This document shows, one piece after another, positions 7,231 through 15,481 of a stretch of 21,133 bases of DNA (the stretch's first letter is position 1; every line of letters starts with the position of its first letter). A program made the translations under genes and the position numbers. Source of the stretch: CAZGXM01 sp964529795 (lineage in GTDB: Bacteria; Bacillota; JADQBR01); assembly GCA_964529795.1 (NCBI GenBank), contig CAZGXM010000046.1, positions 1-21,133 on the forward strand. Direction: 5' to 3'. The notes under the pieces are model-generated. The model saw only the letters and a list, made by a program, of their open reading frames with translations, had not been told where the DNA came from and did no database searches.

Positions 7231-7245
7231 TACCCCTAGGGGGTA
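7231..7245. promoter_or_regulatory. CsoR-type operator (copy 3) of copA
   Basis: Perfect inverted repeat TACCCC-TAG-GGGGTA at the expected transcription start of copA, followed by a further GGGTA. A CsoR site before copA is the classical arrangement, which anchors the reading of copies 1 and 2. Confidence 0.85.
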
Positions 7246-7279
7246 GGGTAGACTACGGGAGTTGAAGGGGGATTAAATA

Positions 7280-9736
7280 ATGTCTCAATTAGCGTCTCAA
7301 CTGGCTTCTCAGACGCAGAAAATGGTGTTTAAGGTAAATGGTATGAGCTGCGCGGCATGTGCAGCAAAAATAGAAAAGAAGCTGAACAGTATGGATGGCG
7401 TAACTGAAGCAAATGTAAACTTTGCAGTGGAAAAGGCTACTGTTTTGTACAACCCGCAGGTGGTCGGTGAAAAGGACTTGTGGCAGCAGGTGAAGGATTT
7501 GGGTTATGACGTTTCCTTAAAAAAAGTGGAACTGGGTCTTAGCGGCATGAGTTGTGCTACCTGTGCAAATAAGATTGAGAAAACCTTAAATAAGTTACCG
7601 GGAGTAAAGCGGGCTACGGTTAACTTTGCAGTAGAAAAGGCTGTTGTTGAGTATAACGAGGAACAGCTTGACATCAGGCAGATTAAGGAAGCGGTGTCCA
7701 AGCTTGGTTACAAGGCACATAACCTGGAAGACAGTAGTGCTGTAGACCAGGAGAAGGAAGCCAGGGAAAAAGAAATCAAGAAACAAAGATTTTTCTTTAT
7801 ATTTTCCGCAATACTGTCAATTCCGCTGTTGACGTATATGTTTGCAGAATTGTTCCCTGCATTAAAAACAGCAGTTCCTGGTATCGTCTTTAACCAGTAC
7901 TTCCAGCTTGCTCTGGCTACGCCGATACAGTTTATTGCCGGGGGGCAGTTTTATGTTGACAGTTTTCATACGCTAAAAAACCGCAGTGCCAATATGTCAG
8001 TACTGATTGCTATGGGAACATCAGCTGCATACCTGTACAGTCTGGTGGTTACTTTCTGGGGAGATTTATTTGGCCAGCATGCAGTTTATTATGAAACCGG
8101 TGCTGTAATCATCACCTTGATTATTTTGGGCAAAATGCTTGAAGCCATTGCCAAGGGGAAAACTTCTGAAGCAATCAAGAAGCTCATGGGTCTCCAGGCC
8201 AAGACTGCCAGGGTAATTCGTAACGGTGAGGAAATGGACATACCCGTAGATGAGGTGGAAGTTGATGATGTAGTAATTGTCAGACCTGGAGAAAAGGTCC
8301 CGGTGGACGGAATAATTATCGATGGGCACTCCTCACTGGACGAGTCCATGCTTACCGGGGAGAGTGTCCCCGTTGACAAGAAGGTGGGGGACGAAGTGAT
8401 CGGTGCTACCATCAACAAGCACGGCGCATTTAAGTTTAAGGCCACGAAAGTGGGGAAGGATACCGCGCTGGCGCAGATCATCAGGATGGTGGAAGAAGCC
8501 CAGGGCTCAAAAGCCCCCATCCAGAGGTTGGCCGATGTTATCTCGGCTTATTTCGTACCTGCTGTCATCGGGATAGCGGTACTCACCTTTATTGTCTGGT
8601 ACTTTTTCCTCACACCACCAGCGGGATTTGACCCGTTTACCTGGGCGTTGATTAACTTTACTGCTGTGCTGGTAATTGCCTGCCCGTGTGCTTTGGGACT
8701 GGCGACACCTACCTCGATTATGGTGGGGACAGGTAAAGGGGCGGAAAACGGTATCCTCATCAAGGGCGGAGAATACCTTGAAAAAGCCCACAAGCTCAAT
8801 GCCATTATTCTCGATAAAACCGGTACCATTACCAAAGGGGAACCGGAGGTAACAGATGTTGTTTCCTTGGGAGATTATACAGGAGATACCTTGTTAGAAA
8901 TAGCCGCCTCTGCGGAAAAAGGCTCTGAACACCCGCTGGGTCAGGCTATTGTAGAGGGAGCAAAAGCAAGGGGCATGCGGCTTGCTGACCCGGAACAGTT
9001 TGAGGCTATTCCCGGTCATGGGATCCGGGTAAAGCTTGACGGGAAACAGGTCTTGATCGGTACACGCAAGTTAATGAAAAAGAATGATATCTCAACAGAG
9101 AAGTTTGAAAAGGATATTGCCGCTTTGGAAAGACAGGGCAAGACAGCGATGCTTGTCTCGATTGACGGTAAAATGGCAGGCATTGTAGCAGTGGCCGATA
9201 CCATTAAAGAGCATTCTAAGGAGGCTATTGAGAAGCTGCAACAGATGAATCTTGAAGTGTGGATGCTCACCGGAGATAACAGGCGTACTGCAGAAGCCAT
9301 TGCCAAGCAGGTGGGTATTACGAATATCATGGCCGAGGTACTTCCCGAGGATAAGGCTACCGAAGTGCAACGCCTGCAAAAACAAGGTAAATCAGTGGGC
9401 ATGGTAGGTGACGGTATCAATGACGCACCGGCGCTGGCCACCGCAGATGTGGGTTTTGCCATTGGTACCGGTACTGATGTGGCCATGGAGGCTGCTGATA
9501 TAACGTTGATGCGCGGTGACTTGCGCGGGATTGTATCCAGCATCCGTCTCAGCAGAGCGACCATGCGGAACATCAAGCAAAACCTCTTTTGGGCTCTGGC
9601 CTATAATACTGTAGGTATTCCCATTGCAGCCTTTGGTTTTTTGTCACCGGTGCTGGCGGGTGCAGCCATGGCCTTCAGTTCTGTTTCAGTAGTTACAAAT
9701 GCCCTGCGGTTAAAGAAATTTAATCCCGCAGGTTAA
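7280..9736 (+). CDS. copA: Cu(I)-exporting P1B-type ATPase
   Basis: An 818-residue pump with two N-terminal HMA domains (GMSCAAC, C24/C27; GMSCATC, C92/C95), about eight membrane helices, the actuator motif TGES (359-362), the membrane copper motif C468-P-C470, the phosphorylated D512 in DKTGT, the nucleotide-binding HP (H551-P552) and GDGINDAP (710-717). The last helices carry YN and MAFSSVSV, the signature of Cu(I)-specific P1B-1 pumps. It exports cytoplasmic Cu(I) with ATP. The start ATG follows AAGGGGGATT. Its promoter carries a CsoR-type operator, and csoR lies just downstream. Confidence 0.97.
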   Translation: MSQLASQLASQTQKMVFKVNGMSCAACAAKIEKKLNSMDGVTEANVNFAVEKATVLYNPQVVGEKDLWQQVKDLGYDVSLKKVELGLSGMSCATCANKIEKTLNKLPGVKRATVNFAVEKAVVEYNEEQLDIRQIKEAVSKLGYKAHNLEDSSAVDQEKEAREKEIKKQRFFFIFSAILSIPLLTYMFAELFPALKTAVPGIVFNQYFQLALATPIQFIAGGQFYVDSFHTLKNRSANMSVLIAMGTSAAYLYSLVVTFWGDLFGQHAVYYETGAVIITLIILGKMLEAIAKGKTSEAIKKLMGLQAKTARVIRNGEEMDIPVDEVEVDDVVIVRPGEKVPVDGIIIDGHSSLDESMLTGESVPVDKKVGDEVIGATINKHGAFKFKATKVGKDTALAQIIRMVEEAQGSKAPIQRLADVISAYFVPAVIGIAVLTFIVWYFFLTPPAGFDPFTWALINFTAVLVIACPCALGLATPTSIMVGTGKGAENGILIKGGEYLEKAHKLNAIILDKTGTITKGEPEVTDVVSLGDYTGDTLLEIAASAEKGSEHPLGQAIVEGAKARGMRLADPEQFEAIPGHGIRVKLDGKQVLIGTRKLMKKNDISTEKFEKDIAALERQGKTAMLVSIDGKMAGIVAVADTIKEHSKEAIEKLQQMNLEVWMLTGDNRRTAEAIAKQVGITNIMAEVLPEDKATEVQRLQKQGKSVGMVGDGINDAPALATADVGFAIGTGTDVAMEAADITLMRGDLRGIVSSIRLSRATMRNIKQNLFWALAYNTVGIPIAAFGFLSPVLAGAAMAFSSVSVVTNALRLKKFNPAG

Positions 9737-9801
9737 GATAGTTAAGATAAATGAAGTGGTGGTTGGACATCCTTGTACTACACTCCTTACAATTTGTTAC
9801 A

Positions 9802-9821
9802 GCGGGGGTTTGCACCCCCGC
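9802..9821. other. GC-rich perfect hairpin between copA and csoR
   Basis: GCGGGGGT and ACCCCCGC form an 8-bp perfect inverted repeat with a TTGC loop. A C-rich tract follows, so the T-run of a normal terminator is missing. It could slow or stop copA transcription, or act as an mRNA processing or regulatory element. It differs from the TACCCC-N3-GGGGTA sites and is not counted as one. Confidence 0.4.
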
Positions 9822-9882
9822 CCCCACCCCTTTGGTTTGGAGGTGATGACCGATAGACAGGTCCCCTAACAGCAAAGACCGC

Positions 9883-10125
9883 ATGTGCAGGCAGCTAAAG
9901 AGAGTTGAAGGGCAAATAAGGGGATTGCAAAGGATGGTGAATGAGGAACGGTACTGCCTGGATATTCTTGCCCAGTTAAGTGCAGTGCGTTCCGGGCTGA
10001 ATGTGGTAGGGATGGAGTTGTTTAGAATGCATATCAGTGGTTGTGTCAGGAAAAAGGTTGAAAATCATCACGAGGAAAATGTGATGCAAGAACTGGCAGA
10101 GGTAATTAAGAAATACGTAGAATGA
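9883..10125 (+). CDS. csoR: CsoR copper-sensing transcriptional repressor
   Basis: 80 residues from the ATG at 9883. The core RVEGQIRGLQRMV is the family hallmark, and the Cu(I) ligands are present with standard spacing: C25 (RYCLDIL), H50 and C54 (MHISGC). CsoR is an all-helical DU156-type regulator that releases DNA when Cu(I) binds. The ATG at 9883 probably lies too far into the protein: the frame stays open upstream to a TGA at 9847 and encodes family-like residues (DRSPNSKDR), and a strong GGAGGTG (9839-9845) is ideally spaced for an ATA codon at 9853. The true protein is therefore probably about 90 residues with a non-canonical start. Its targets are most likely the three palindromes at 235, 1762 and 7231. 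Confidence 0.92.
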   Translation: MCRQLKRVEGQIRGLQRMVNEERYCLDILAQLSAVRSGLNVVGMELFRMHISGCVRKKVENHHEENVMQELAEVIKKYVE

Positions 10126-10145
10126 ATAATTTTTTTACAACCGGC

Positions 10146-10162
10146 TACTACATCGAGTAGTA
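10146..10162. promoter_or_regulatory. Operator-like palindrome upstream of the ccm cluster (copy 1)
   Basis: Perfect inverted repeat TACTAC-ATCGA-GTAGTA. A related copy occurs at 10248-10264. The pattern loosely recalls BlaI/CopY-family operators, but no such regulator is encoded in the window, so the binding protein is unknown. Confidence 0.45.
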
Positions 10163-10247
10163 AGTATTGTGCCTGGAATATGGTCCGGTGAGTTTGAGCC
10201 ATCGAAAGGTCGAATATTTCAAAAAAGAGCTTCTTTGCATTCCTAAC

Positions 10248-10264
10248 TACTACGCTGCATAGTA
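10248..10264. promoter_or_regulatory. Operator-like palindrome upstream of the ccm cluster (copy 2)
   Basis: TACTAC-GCTGC-ATAGTA matches copy 1 with one changed half-site base; read one base wider, CTACTA-N7-TAGTAG is a perfect repeat. It abuts the AAAGGAGGGG ribosome binding site of the next gene, so a bound protein could block transcription or translation. Confidence 0.45.
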
Positions 10265-10281
10265 GAAAGGAGGGGAGTGCC

Positions 10282-11238
10282 ATGGTGATTTATTCCCGAA
10301 AACTAATATCAGTACTTGCGTTATCGCTTTTATTATTCTCAGGTTATATAAAACCGGTGTACGCGGCACCCATTATAAATATCCTTAAAATTGATGTATT
10401 GTTTCAGCCTGAATATGATTCGCCGGGTGTAAAAGTTACTTTACAAGGTGAGATAAAAAATAACGGTTCGGATATTTATGAAGAACCAATTGTATTTTTT
10501 CTGCCACAGGGTGTATTTATTGACATGATTTGCGAGCTGGGGCCCAATGGTGAGGGGCTGGCCCATAACCAGTATGACCTGGGTAAAAATGATGGCGGCC
10601 TGCAGCAGGTACTTGTAAACTTGTCAAAACCATTGGTGGCTGGTGGCGTTTTTAACTTTCATATCCAGTACTCATATAATCCTTTTAGTGGTGCAGAGAG
10701 AAATGTTGTTTACACGTACTTAAGCTCCTATGCCACTAACAAACTGAACTTTATTGTCTGGCAGCCTTTAAGAGCAGATAATTTTCAGGTTATGCCGGGT
10801 GACTATCAATTGATGCAGCAGGACCAATTCAATATTTATCATTATGAGGTTAATAATATACCGGCATCTACCAATCGCCAGTGGCAGATATCGTATATTA
10901 AAAATGATAACCAGCCATCAATACTGGCAACCGGCAACAATAACCAAGCAAGTGCTTCAGGATTATCGGCAGGTTTGGTTGGTGGTAACAACACTTTGGT
11001 AGCGCTGTTGGTAGTGGGGATAGTAGTTTTAATTGCACTGCTGGGCTTTATGTTTGTTCAACGGCGTTCAGAGGAGAAACATGTTATTGAAGACCAACCC
11101 AAAGCAAGGACTAAAATAAAAAGCAACCACCATGAAATTATGGATGAGAAGCGGGCTGCAAGACAACTGCTGTTAAATGGCAAGATAAGTGAGGATACGT
11201 ATTTGAGGATCATTAGGGAAATTGAAAATCAGGCTTAG
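10282..11238 (+). CDS. Ccm-associated exported membrane protein, function unknown
   Basis: A 318-residue protein with an N-terminal signal peptide (cleavage near YAA-PI, about residue 28), an extracytoplasmic beta-rich domain of about 200 residues (LQGEIKNNGSDIYEEPIVFFLPQGV..., FNFHIQYSYNP), a C-terminal membrane helix (about 236-258) and a cytoplasmic tail. The tail ends in RQLLLNGKISEDTYLRIIREIE, a SHOCT-like short helical hairpin motif. It is the first gene of the cytochrome c maturation cluster and lies 16 bases before ccmE, so an accessory role in haem delivery or apocytochrome handling is plausible but unproven. A GTG at 10285 is an alternative start. Confidence 0.7.
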   Translation: MVIYSRKLISVLALSLLLFSGYIKPVYAAPIINILKIDVLFQPEYDSPGVKVTLQGEIKNNGSDIYEEPIVFFLPQGVFIDMICELGPNGEGLAHNQYDLGKNDGGLQQVLVNLSKPLVAGGVFNFHIQYSYNPFSGAERNVVYTYLSSYATNKLNFIVWQPLRADNFQVMPGDYQLMQQDQFNIYHYEVNNIPASTNRQWQISYIKNDNQPSILATGNNNQASASGLSAGLVGGNNTLVALLVVGIVVLIALLGFMFVQRRSEEKHVIEDQPKARTKIKSNHHEIMDEKRAARQLLLNGKISEDTYLRIIREIENQA

Positions 11239-11254
11239 GGGTGAAGGTGATTAA

Positions 11255-11680
11255 ATGCGACGAAAAACGCTAGTAGCCACTTTTATTGTATTTGTCGCTG
11301 TTGTTTACCTGATTACTCTTGGGTTGGGTGGGACAACCGCGTATTACTGGACAGTGGATGAAGTGTTAGACAAAGGTGCCGGTTCCGAGCTGAACCGTTT
11401 CCGGGTATCAGGAAAACTGGTGGGTGACAGTGTCCGTTGGGATGCTGAGGCTGTACGGCTTACCTTTGATATTACCGGTACAGAAGAGGGGGACAAGAAC
11501 CGCCTGACCGTAGTCTACAACGGTGTTAAGCCGGATAACTTTATGGACAGTTCCGAAGTAATAGTAGAGGGGAAACTGGACGACTCGGGAGTTTTCATCG
11601 CCGATACTTTGCTGGTAAAATGCCCGACAAAATACGAAGCTGAAGATACAGGTGAACATCAGGCGGAGGTGACACAATGA
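11255..11680 (+). CDS. ccmE: CcmE haem chaperone, CXXXY variant
   Basis: A 141-residue protein with one N-terminal membrane anchor (about 5-25) and a beta-barrel OB-fold domain. The haem-attachment motif near the C-terminus is C123-P-T-K-Y127. Classical proteobacterial CcmE has HXXXY, while a Cys in this place marks the variant known from Desulfovibrio-type and archaeal Ccm systems. CcmE receives haem from CcmC and passes it to CcmF for attachment to apocytochrome c outside the membrane. The gene overlaps ccmF by four bases (ATGA), showing translational coupling. Confidence 0.92.
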   Translation: MRRKTLVATFIVFVAVVYLITLGLGGTTAYYWTVDEVLDKGAGSELNRFRVSGKLVGDSVRWDAEAVRLTFDITGTEEGDKNRLTVVYNGVKPDNFMDSSEVIVEGKLDDSGVFIADTLLVKCPTKYEAEDTGEHQAEVTQ

Positions 11681-13662
11681 CGGAAATTGGCTATATAAGC
11701 TTGGTCTTTGCCCTGGCATTCAATGCCTATTCATTGGTAGGATTTATCTTTGGTATCAGGACAAAAAACCGCAATATTATTGCCAGCGCCAAGGGCGGTA
11801 CCCTGGCAGTGGCTATTTCCAGTACGATTGCTTCTTTAATAATGATCTACCTGCTTGTCACCAGTGATTTTTCGGTAAAGTATGTAACCGACTATACCAG
11901 CAGGGAACTACCCACAATTTATAAATTTGCCGCGTTTTGGGCGGGAAACGGTGGTTCAATGCTGCTCTGGATTTGGGTGTTGTCCATATATACAGCCTTG
12001 GTTACGTTTTTGGGACGGAAAAATTACCCGGAACTTGCCCCCTATGTCTCTGCAGTGATGACTGCTATTAACACATTTTTTATTTTGTTGACCATTGCTG
12101 TAGAACCTTTTGCAAAATTGCCTTCGCCTCCGGCTGACGGGCACGGGCTTAACCCCATGCTCCAGAACCCGGCCATGTTCTTACATCCTGTCACTACATA
12201 CCTGGGGTATGTAGGATTTATTGTGCCTTATGCCTTTGCCATGACGGCCTTGATCTTACGCAGGGCAGATGACTTGTGGATTCGCGTCACAAGACGCTGG
12301 ACTGTTATCGGCTTTTTATTCCTGACCCTGGGCAACTTTTACGGAGCTCAATGGGCTTACGTGGAGCTTGGTTGGGGCGGCATGTGGGCCTGGGACCCGG
12401 TAGAGAATGCTTCATTTTTACCGTGGCTCACCGGAGCTGCCTTTCTACACTCCGTGATGATACAAGAACGAAAGAATATGCTCAAAGTATGGAATATGGT
12501 CCTGATTATCGTCACTTTCTTACTGGTCTTGTTTGGCAGCTTGCTGGTGAGGACGGGTATTGTGGCATCAGTACATGCTTTTGGTAACGGCCCCCTGGGC
12601 TCCTATCTGCTAACTTTTATGGCCATAGTTGCGGTGGTATCTTTTTACTTGCTGTTTGACAGAATGTCGGTTTTGACAGAAGATAATGCAGAGTTTCGTT
12701 CCTATATATCCAAAGAGAGCAGCTTTCTTTTCAATAACTTACTCCTGTTGGGGGCTGCCTTTGCAATCACGTGGGGCACCCTTTTTCCTGTAATTACCGA
12801 AGCTGTTCGCGGGGTACAGGTATCCGTAAGTGCTCCTTTTTATAACCAAGTAAATATTCCCATCTTTCTTGCTATGTTATTTTTAATGGGTATTTGCCCG
12901 TTGATTGCCTGGCAGAAGTCGTCGTTGAAAAATTTAAGAGATAATTTTCTCTATCCTTTAATAACTGCAATTATATTTGCAATTGGTGGGTATTTATACG
13001 GGCTGAAGCACGGGCTGGCATTACTTGCATATTCCATATCGGTGTTTGTGGTGACAACCATTTTACGTGAGTTTTACAAGGGCGTGAAGGTACGCCGTAA
13101 GATGACCGGTGAAGGTGTTTTCAGGGCATTTTGGCGTTTAATCAACCGCAACCGGCGGCGCTACGGCGGGTATATTATCCATCTAGGGTTAATTTTTATG
13201 GCTTTGGCTATTACCGGACAGGCTTTTGAAATTGAACGTAATGTCACTGTGGCTGTGGGGGAAACTTTTCAGATTGGCCGTTACAGTCTGCAGTACCAGG
13301 GATTGGCGGAAAAAAATGAAAAGTACCGTGACCTGGTATATGCCAATGTTCTGGTAAGCAGGGGGGGCCAGCAGATTGCCACCATGCAGCCGGCAAAATC
13401 CTATGCACCACGGCAAGACCAACCTATTACCGAAGTGGATATTCGAGGCACTTTGAGGGAGGATTTATATGTAATATTGGCTGGATGGGAAAATGGCGGC
13501 AGCTCAGCAACCTTCAGGGTGTTGGTAAAACCTTTAATGATTTGGATGTGGATCGGTGGCTATATGACTTTGATTGGCGCAGCCTTTGCTTTGTGGCCTG
13601 GCAAGTATAATCGTTTTGTGCCCAAATTTACCCGAAGGAGTGGTGAGTATGTTCAGGCCTAG
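11677..13662 (+). CDS. ccmF: CcmF cytochrome c haem lyase subunit
   Basis: A 661-residue protein with about fifteen membrane helices. The WWD haem-handling domain W233-GGMWAWD-PVENASFLPW is intact, followed by HSVMIQERK. Length and helix layout fit CcmF of the System I pathway, which ligates haem to the CxxCH motif of apocytochromes using haem from CcmE and reduced apoprotein held by CcmH/I. A soluble extracytoplasmic loop lies near the C-terminus (FEIERNVTVAVGETFQIGRYSLQY...), then a last helix. It overlaps ccmE at its start and ccmH at its end. Confidence 0.95.
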   Translation: MTEIGYISLVFALAFNAYSLVGFIFGIRTKNRNIIASAKGGTLAVAISSTIASLIMIYLLVTSDFSVKYVTDYTSRELPTIYKFAAFWAGNGGSMLLWIWVLSIYTALVTFLGRKNYPELAPYVSAVMTAINTFFILLTIAVEPFAKLPSPPADGHGLNPMLQNPAMFLHPVTTYLGYVGFIVPYAFAMTALILRRADDLWIRVTRRWTVIGFLFLTLGNFYGAQWAYVELGWGGMWAWDPVENASFLPWLTGAAFLHSVMIQERKNMLKVWNMVLIIVTFLLVLFGSLLVRTGIVASVHAFGNGPLGSYLLTFMAIVAVVSFYLLFDRMSVLTEDNAEFRSYISKESSFLFNNLLLLGAAFAITWGTLFPVITEAVRGVQVSVSAPFYNQVNIPIFLAMLFLMGICPLIAWQKSSLKNLRDNFLYPLITAIIFAIGGYLYGLKHGLALLAYSISVFVVTTILREFYKGVKVRRKMTGEGVFRAFWRLINRNRRRYGGYIIHLGLIFMALAITGQAFEIERNVTVAVGETFQIGRYSLQYQGLAEKNEKYRDLVYANVLVSRGGQQIATMQPAKSYAPRQDQPITEVDIRGTLREDLYVILAGWENGGSSATFRVLVKPLMIWMWIGGYMTLIGAAFALWPGKYNRFVPKFTRRSGEYVQA

Positions 13663-14122
13663 ACTTATCACCACATGGGTTGTGATAATGATGCTCCTAC
13701 TGGCTACCCCTGCCTGGGCGGTTACCGTGGAAGAAGTTGATGATTACCTCATGTGCCAGTGCGGCTGTTCCATGATTGTTACTGATTGTTCGTGCGGGAC
13801 TGCAGCCAGCATGCGTACCACCATCAGTCAATTTATTGCTCAGGGGATGGGCAAACGAGAAATATTGGAAAAATTTGTAGGCGTCTACGGTGAAAAAGTG
13901 CTTGCGTCGCCTCTACCCAAAGGCTTTAACCTGACAGCATGGATACTGCCCGCCCTGGCAGTGACCGGTGGGATTGTTTTGATTATTTACGCGCTTTACC
14001 GGTGGGTGCCGGGAACTCGTGATGATGATTTGGAGGTTGCTGAGGACAGCCTTTTTTTGGACCAGGAAGAAAAACAGTATTACCGGGAGTTATTGGCTGA
14101 ACAACTGAAAAAAACATTTTAA
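13649..14122 (+). CDS. ccmH: CcmH/CcmL-type thiol oxidoreductase with Cys-rich motif
   Basis: 157 residues from the ATG at 13649, which follows GAAGGAG and overlaps ccmF by 14 bases. An earlier in-frame ATG at 13574 lies deep inside ccmF and has no RBS. It has a signal peptide (to about TPAWA-V, residue 25), a short three-helix CcmH domain and a C-terminal membrane helix (about 97-117) with an acidic tail. The usual LRCxxC motif is replaced by LMC36-Q-C38-G-C40, and a second pair C47-S-C49 follows. CcmH reduces apocytochrome thiols before haem attachment; the five clustered Cys suggest altered redox or metal chemistry. Confidence 0.85.
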   Translation: MFRPRLITTWVVIMMLLLATPAWAVTVEEVDDYLMCQCGCSMIVTDCSCGTAASMRTTISQFIAQGMGKREILEKFVGVYGEKVLASPLPKGFNLTAWILPALAVTGGIVLIIYALYRWVPGTRDDDLEVAEDSLFLDQEEKQYYRELLAEQLKKTF

Positions 14123-14135
14123 GGAGGGGCTGGAA

Positions 14136-14426
14136 TTGGTAGTAGTCATTTCATTGCTTTTGGGTATAACTTTATTATTCTTTGTGGTATATCCATTAAT
14201 ACAGCCGTTGCCTGAGATACATTACCCCGTTTATACCAGCGATACGAAGGAGGAACTGCTGGCCACACTTAATGAAATAGAATTTGATTACCAGATGGGC
14301 AAGTTGGACCATCAGGACTACCATAACTTAAAGAGACATTATGAAAGGCTGGCCATTCAAAAAATTAGAGAGGAAGAGGAGGAAGTGGACAGTGGGTTAA
14401 TGGGGGGGAGAGAGCATTATGAATGA
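14136..14426 (+). CDS. Small CcmI-like membrane protein
   Basis: A 96-residue protein starting at TTG after AAGGAGGGG. One N-terminal membrane helix (about 2-22) is followed by a helical region with LLATLNEIEFDYQMGKLDHQDYHNLKRHYERLA, which closely resembles the N-terminal segment of CcmI proteins (LxxLExDYxxGKLxxxDY). The long TPR domain of full CcmI is absent. Its place between ccmH and ccmC supports a role in holding apocytochrome or in assembling the Ccm complex. It overlaps the next gene by eight bases. Confidence 0.7.
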   Translation: MVVVISLLLGITLLFFVVYPLIQPLPEIHYPVYTSDTKEELLATLNEIEFDYQMGKLDHQDYHNLKRHYERLAIQKIREEEEEVDSGLMGGREHYE

Positions 14427-14802
14427 TGCACCGGCATTGTTTCACAGCCAAACCCACATCAACCTATGGCGCTCCAGTCCCCTACGTTCTGTTAGCCCGC
14501 ACGTAGTATTGATTGTGGTGGTGGCTGTATTAAGTGTTGTTATATTTTTTTGTTATCAGCGGTGGAGAAAGGCCCGGCAGGAAGCTGAGGAATTGGAAAA
14601 AAAACAACATGAAGAACAAATGCTGTTAAGGCTGGTGAAGCGACAGCAGGTCGTCAAAAATAAAATTAAATGTTTGGAAGAAGAATACCGGCAGGGCAAT
14701 GTTTCAGAAGAGGAGTATAAGCGCTATTTAAAGGGTTATAAAGGCCAACTTGCCAAGCTTAAATTTAAGCTGGAAAGTTTAGAGGAGGATATTAATGTTT
14801 AA
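14419..14802 (+). CDS. Coiled-coil membrane protein in the ccm operon
   Basis: 127 residues with a short N-terminal region, one membrane helix (about 28-46, VVLIVVVAVLSVVIFFCYQRW), then a charged coiled coil to the C-terminus. It contains YRQGNVSEEEYKRYLKGYKGQL, a second instance of the GK/N-(I/L/V)-x(3-4)-Y hairpin seen in the CcmI-like neighbour. It overlaps the previous gene and ccmC by eight bases each, so it is translationally coupled to both. I do not recognise a family; it may be a scaffold for the Ccm complex. Confidence 0.65.
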   Translation: MNDAPALFHSQTHINLWRSSPLRSVSPHVVLIVVVAVLSVVIFFCYQRWRKARQEAEELEKKQHEEQMLLRLVKRQQVVKNKIKCLEEEYRQGNVSEEEYKRYLKGYKGQLAKLKFKLESLEEDINV

Positions 14803-15481
14803 GACCAAGCGACTGGATACTGCTTTTGCGTGGATAACTTTTATTCTCATGACTGCAGCATTATATGCTATATTCATTTATGCACCCAATGAAAGGATAA
14901 TGGGTCCGGTGCAAAAAATATTTTATTTCCATGTTGCCACTGCCTGGGTTGGGTTTTTTGCCTTCTTTGTGGTTTTTGTCTGCGGGATTGTCTATTTGAG
15001 AACCCGCAATAAACTTGCCGACATCACTGCCCGGTGCTCTGCTGAAATAGGACTGATATTTACCAGCATTGTTTTGGTAACGGGCCCAATATGGGGAAGG
15101 TCGGCCTGGGGGGCATGGTGGACCTGGGACTCGCGCCTTACCACTACACTGATATTGTGGTTTTTGTACCTGGCTTACGTATTAATCCGTGCCAGCGGGG
15201 ACAGTGAAGGACAAAAAGCCCGGTTTTCCGCAGTATTTGGGGTCATTGCTTTTTTGGATATACCCATTGTTTTTTTTTCAATTCGCTGGTGGCGTACCAT
15301 TCATCCCGTTTTGATAGATGCACAGGGCTTTAATATGGACCCACGCATGTTACCGGCATTTTTCTTAAGTATTGTTGCCTTTACTTTCTATTATGCGTAT
15401 TACCTCAATAAAAGTATTAAAATCGTGCGACTGGAAGAAGATTTTAAGGAAATAAAACAAGCATTGAGGGAGGACAACTGA
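14795..15481 (+). CDS. ccmC: CcmC haem exporter/CcmE-loading protein
   Basis: A 228-residue protein with six membrane helices and the tryptophan-rich WWD motif W105-GAWWTWD112-SRLTTT. The two external His ligands are visible as H46 (FYFHVATAW) and H170 (RTIHPV). CcmC collects haem on the outer side and attaches it to CcmE. The ABC subunits CcmA and CcmB are not in this window. The start overlaps the previous gene, and the TGA stop shares a base with the ATG of the next ORF. Confidence 0.95.
   Translation: MFKTKRLDTAFAWITFILMTAALYAIFIYAPNERIMGPVQKIFYFHVATAWVGFFAFFVVFVCGIVYLRTRNKLADITARCSAEIGLIFTSIVLVTGPIWGRSAWGAWWTWDSRLTTTLILWFLYLAYVLIRASGDSEGQKARFSAVFGVIAFLDIPIVFFSIRWWRTIHPVLIDAQGFNMDPRMLPAFFLSIVAFTFYYAYYLNKSIKIVRLEEDFKEIKQALREDN

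Noticed and set aside
9802..9821. A fourth CsoR operator in front of csoR
   Set aside because: The hairpin GCGGGGGT/ACCCCCGC has the wrong orientation of G and C tracts and lacks the TACCCC-N3-GGGGTA core; no promoter with matching spacing is clear.
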